Assembly: GCF_011752625.1 (NCBI RefSeq)
Contig: NZ_VWXD01000001.1
Coordinates: 62,001 to 126,000, forward strand
Origin: Candidatus Pantoea formicae
GTDB lineage: Bacteria; Pseudomonadota; Gammaproteobacteria; Enterobacterales; Enterobacteriaceae
Length of the DNA stretch: 64,000 bases
Direction of reading: 5' to 3'
The notes beneath the pieces were generated by a model, which did no database searches, was not told the origin of the DNA, and saw only the letters and a list, made by a program, of their open reading frames with translations. Below are positions 62,788-64,000 of the stretch, one piece after another. The position numbers and the translations under genes were made by a program. Position 1 is the stretch's first letter. Every line of letters starts with the position of its first letter.

Positions 62788-64000
62788 TTATTTGGCTGTC
62801 GCAACGACGGGGTTTTTACGAGTGGGGGTAATGGGAAGTGGCTCAAGCTTGCCGAGGACAAACAGGAAGGTCAGCGCACCCAGCACGCAGATTCCCCCCG
62901 CCACCAGCAACGGGACCACGAAGGAACCGTGACTCAGACTCAGCATCAGACCGGTAAAGGAGGCCGTCACAATACCTGCGAGATTGCCGGCAAAGTTCTG
63001 AATCCCGCCCAGTGTCGCCACGTAGTTACTGGCAGGAGCCACATCCGCAGGCAGTGTCCAGATGTTGGCGGCAGTGAAAGCGAGGCCCGCATAGGTAATG
63101 GAGAACAGCGTCAATATCACCGCGATGCTGTCGGTAAACGCCGCGAACGCAATCACCGAAGACAGCAGCATGCCCAACACCAAACAGGTTTTGCGTGCGG
63201 TGGTCAGGCTGAAGCCTTTGCGGTAAAGGGCGTCGGAGGTCACGCCGCCCAGTAAACTTCCCGGAATCCCCATCAAAGCCGGGATAGCACCCAGTGTTCC
63301 CAGCTCTTTCAATGAGAAACCGTGGGCCACGGTGAGATACGTCGGGAACCAGGTGACAAAGAAGTACGTGGCAAAATTCATGCAGAAGAAACCAATCATC
63401 ATGCCCCACACGTTGCGGTGGCGGAACAATGACCACAAATCGACTTTTGCATTGCCCTCAACCACGGGAGCGGCACGATCTTCGAGCAGGTTTTGTCGCT
63501 CGGTCTCATCCAATCCTTTCATGTCTTCCGGCTCGCGGTAAAACACCAGCCAGATAGCGACCCACACCAGACCTAATGCGCCGGTGACAACGAAGGATGT
63601 TTCCCAGTCCCAGGTGCTGATAAGCCAGGCCACCAAAGGCAAAGCCAGCGCACTGCCCGCACGTGGGCCTGCATCGAAGATGCCACTCGCCGTCGCACGC
63701 TGTTTTTTCGCAAACCAGCTGTAAACCACTTTGACACAGCCGGGGTTGCCCCCCGCTTCGCCGATACCCAGCGCCAGACGTGCAGCGAACAACGAAGTGA
63801 ATCCTTTACCGAACGAGGTGAATACCGTAAACAGCGACCACCAGCCCACCGCCAGAGCCAAGCCGGCACGGGCTCCTAAACGGTCGATCAAACGCCCTGC
63901 CGGGATCTGCATCAAGGCATATGTCCAGAAGAATGCCCCCAACACCAGCCCCATACTGGTGTCATCTAGCCCCAAATCCGCTTTGATGTGCGGTGCCGCA
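62788..64000 (-). CDS. MFS sugar-acid:proton symporter (anion:cation symporter family), 5' end cut by window
   Basis: Inner-membrane transporter of the ACS family (GudP/GarP/DgoT-like), which imports sugar acids such as glucarate or galactonate. The open frame continues to the window edge (reading AAPHIKADLGLDDTSMG), so the real start is beyond 64000. Motifs: MQIPAGRLIDRLGARAGL (motif A region), GIGEAGGNPGCVKVVYSWF, FVVTGALGLVWVAIWLVFYREPED, WFPTYLTVAHGFSLKELGTL. It probably imports the acid produced by periplasmic oxidation and lactone opening. Confidence 0.9.
   Translation of the reverse strand, partial: AAPHIKADLGLDDTSMGLVLGAFFWTYALMQIPAGRLIDRLGARAGLALAVGWWSLFTVFTSFGKGFTSLFAARLALGIGEAGGNPGCVKVVYSWFAKKQRATASGIFDAGPRAGSALALPLVAWLISTWDWETSFVVTGALGLVWVAIWLVFYREPEDMKGLDETERQNLLEDRAAPVVEGNAKVDLWSLFRHRNVWGMMIGFFCMNFATYFFVTWFPTYLTVAHGFSLKELGTLGAIPALMGIPGSLLGGVTSDALYRKGFSLTTARKTCLVLGMLLSSVIAFAAFTDSIAVILTLFSITYAGLAFTAANIWTLPADVAPASNYVATLGGIQNFAGNLAGIVTASFTGLMLSLSHGSFVVPLLVAGGICVLGALTFLFVLGKLEPLPITPTRKNPVVATAK

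Noticed and set aside
63973..63975. TTG at 63975 as start of the last MFS gene
   Set aside because: The frame stays open to the window edge and the upstream residues match the family, so the gene is simply cut.
1..64000. CRISPR arrays, rRNA or tRNA genes
   Set aside because: No regularly spaced repeats and no tRNA- or rRNA-like segments were noticed while reading; the only tandem repeat is the pair at 49.43-49.55 kb.

Overview
The window looks like chromosomal DNA of an Erwiniaceae-type enterobacterium (Pantoea or Erwinia relative). The pointers are a Wza/Wzb/Wzc exopolysaccharide locus headed like the amylovoran/stewartan loci, an RfaH-type ops/JUMPstart leader, a complete ddpXABCDF-like operon, and a periplasmic FAD/cytochrome c sugar dehydrogenase complex typical of these plant-associated bacteria. 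Genus is an inference from gene content; there is no rRNA or tRNA in the window to anchor it.

Layout. 1-5100: hydroxamate-type siderophore uptake (TonB receptor, FhuD-like, FhuB-like) without an ATPase. 5093-7696: GlxA/FtrA-type regulator divergent from a drug-type MFS exporter. 7838-9385: diguanylate cyclase. 9475-13051: YfcC-type transporter plus M20 carboxypeptidase, with a divergent LysR regulator. 13028-28600 (minus strand): one exopolysaccharide cluster. It is read from an ops leader at about 28.6 kb through a YjbE-like small protein, a LuxR-type regulator, wza, wzb, wzc, an EpsG/Wzy polymerase, four glycosyltransferases, a glycoside hydrolase lipoprotein, a Wzx flippase, a WcaJ-type initiating transferase, an acyltransferase and a second, degenerate LuxR-like protein. 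28703-30558: a YdiV-like degenerate EAL protein, an AT-rich gene-poor stretch and a small glycine-zipper protein.

30890-35774: AraC regulator facing an EmrB/EmrA/NodT tripartite efflux operon. 36107-38681: methyltransferase, SDR oxidoreductase and LysR regulator. 38682-42226: an AT-rich two-gene island. It encodes a DUF3696-type AAA ATPase and, overlapping it by 8 bp, a protein with a PD-(D/E)xK-like motif; its own terminator follows. This is the best candidate for an undescribed (probably defence) system. 42227-49146: ddpFDCBAX for D-Ala-D-Ala use with an RpiR regulator. 49428-49552: a 55-bp element repeated twice. 49578-56369: an N-compound uptake and hydrolysis operon (nitrilase, ABC ATPase, permease, binding protein, AtzG-like and AtzE-like amidase pair, DMT transporter) with a divergent XRE-cupin regulator.

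56509-64000: sugar or sugar-acid oxidation. A three-haem cytochrome c, a Tat-exported small subunit and a GMC flavoprotein form a periplasmic dehydrogenase. A terminator separates them from genes for a secreted cupin protein and an exported beta-propeller lactonase. An OtnC-like class II aldolase and an MFS sugar-acid symporter follow, the latter cut by the window edge. Together they suggest oxidation of a sugar outside the cytoplasm, lactone opening, uptake of the acid and cytoplasmic breakdown; the substrate cannot be read from sequence.

All calls are from reading sequence and remembered family motifs; no database search was run.
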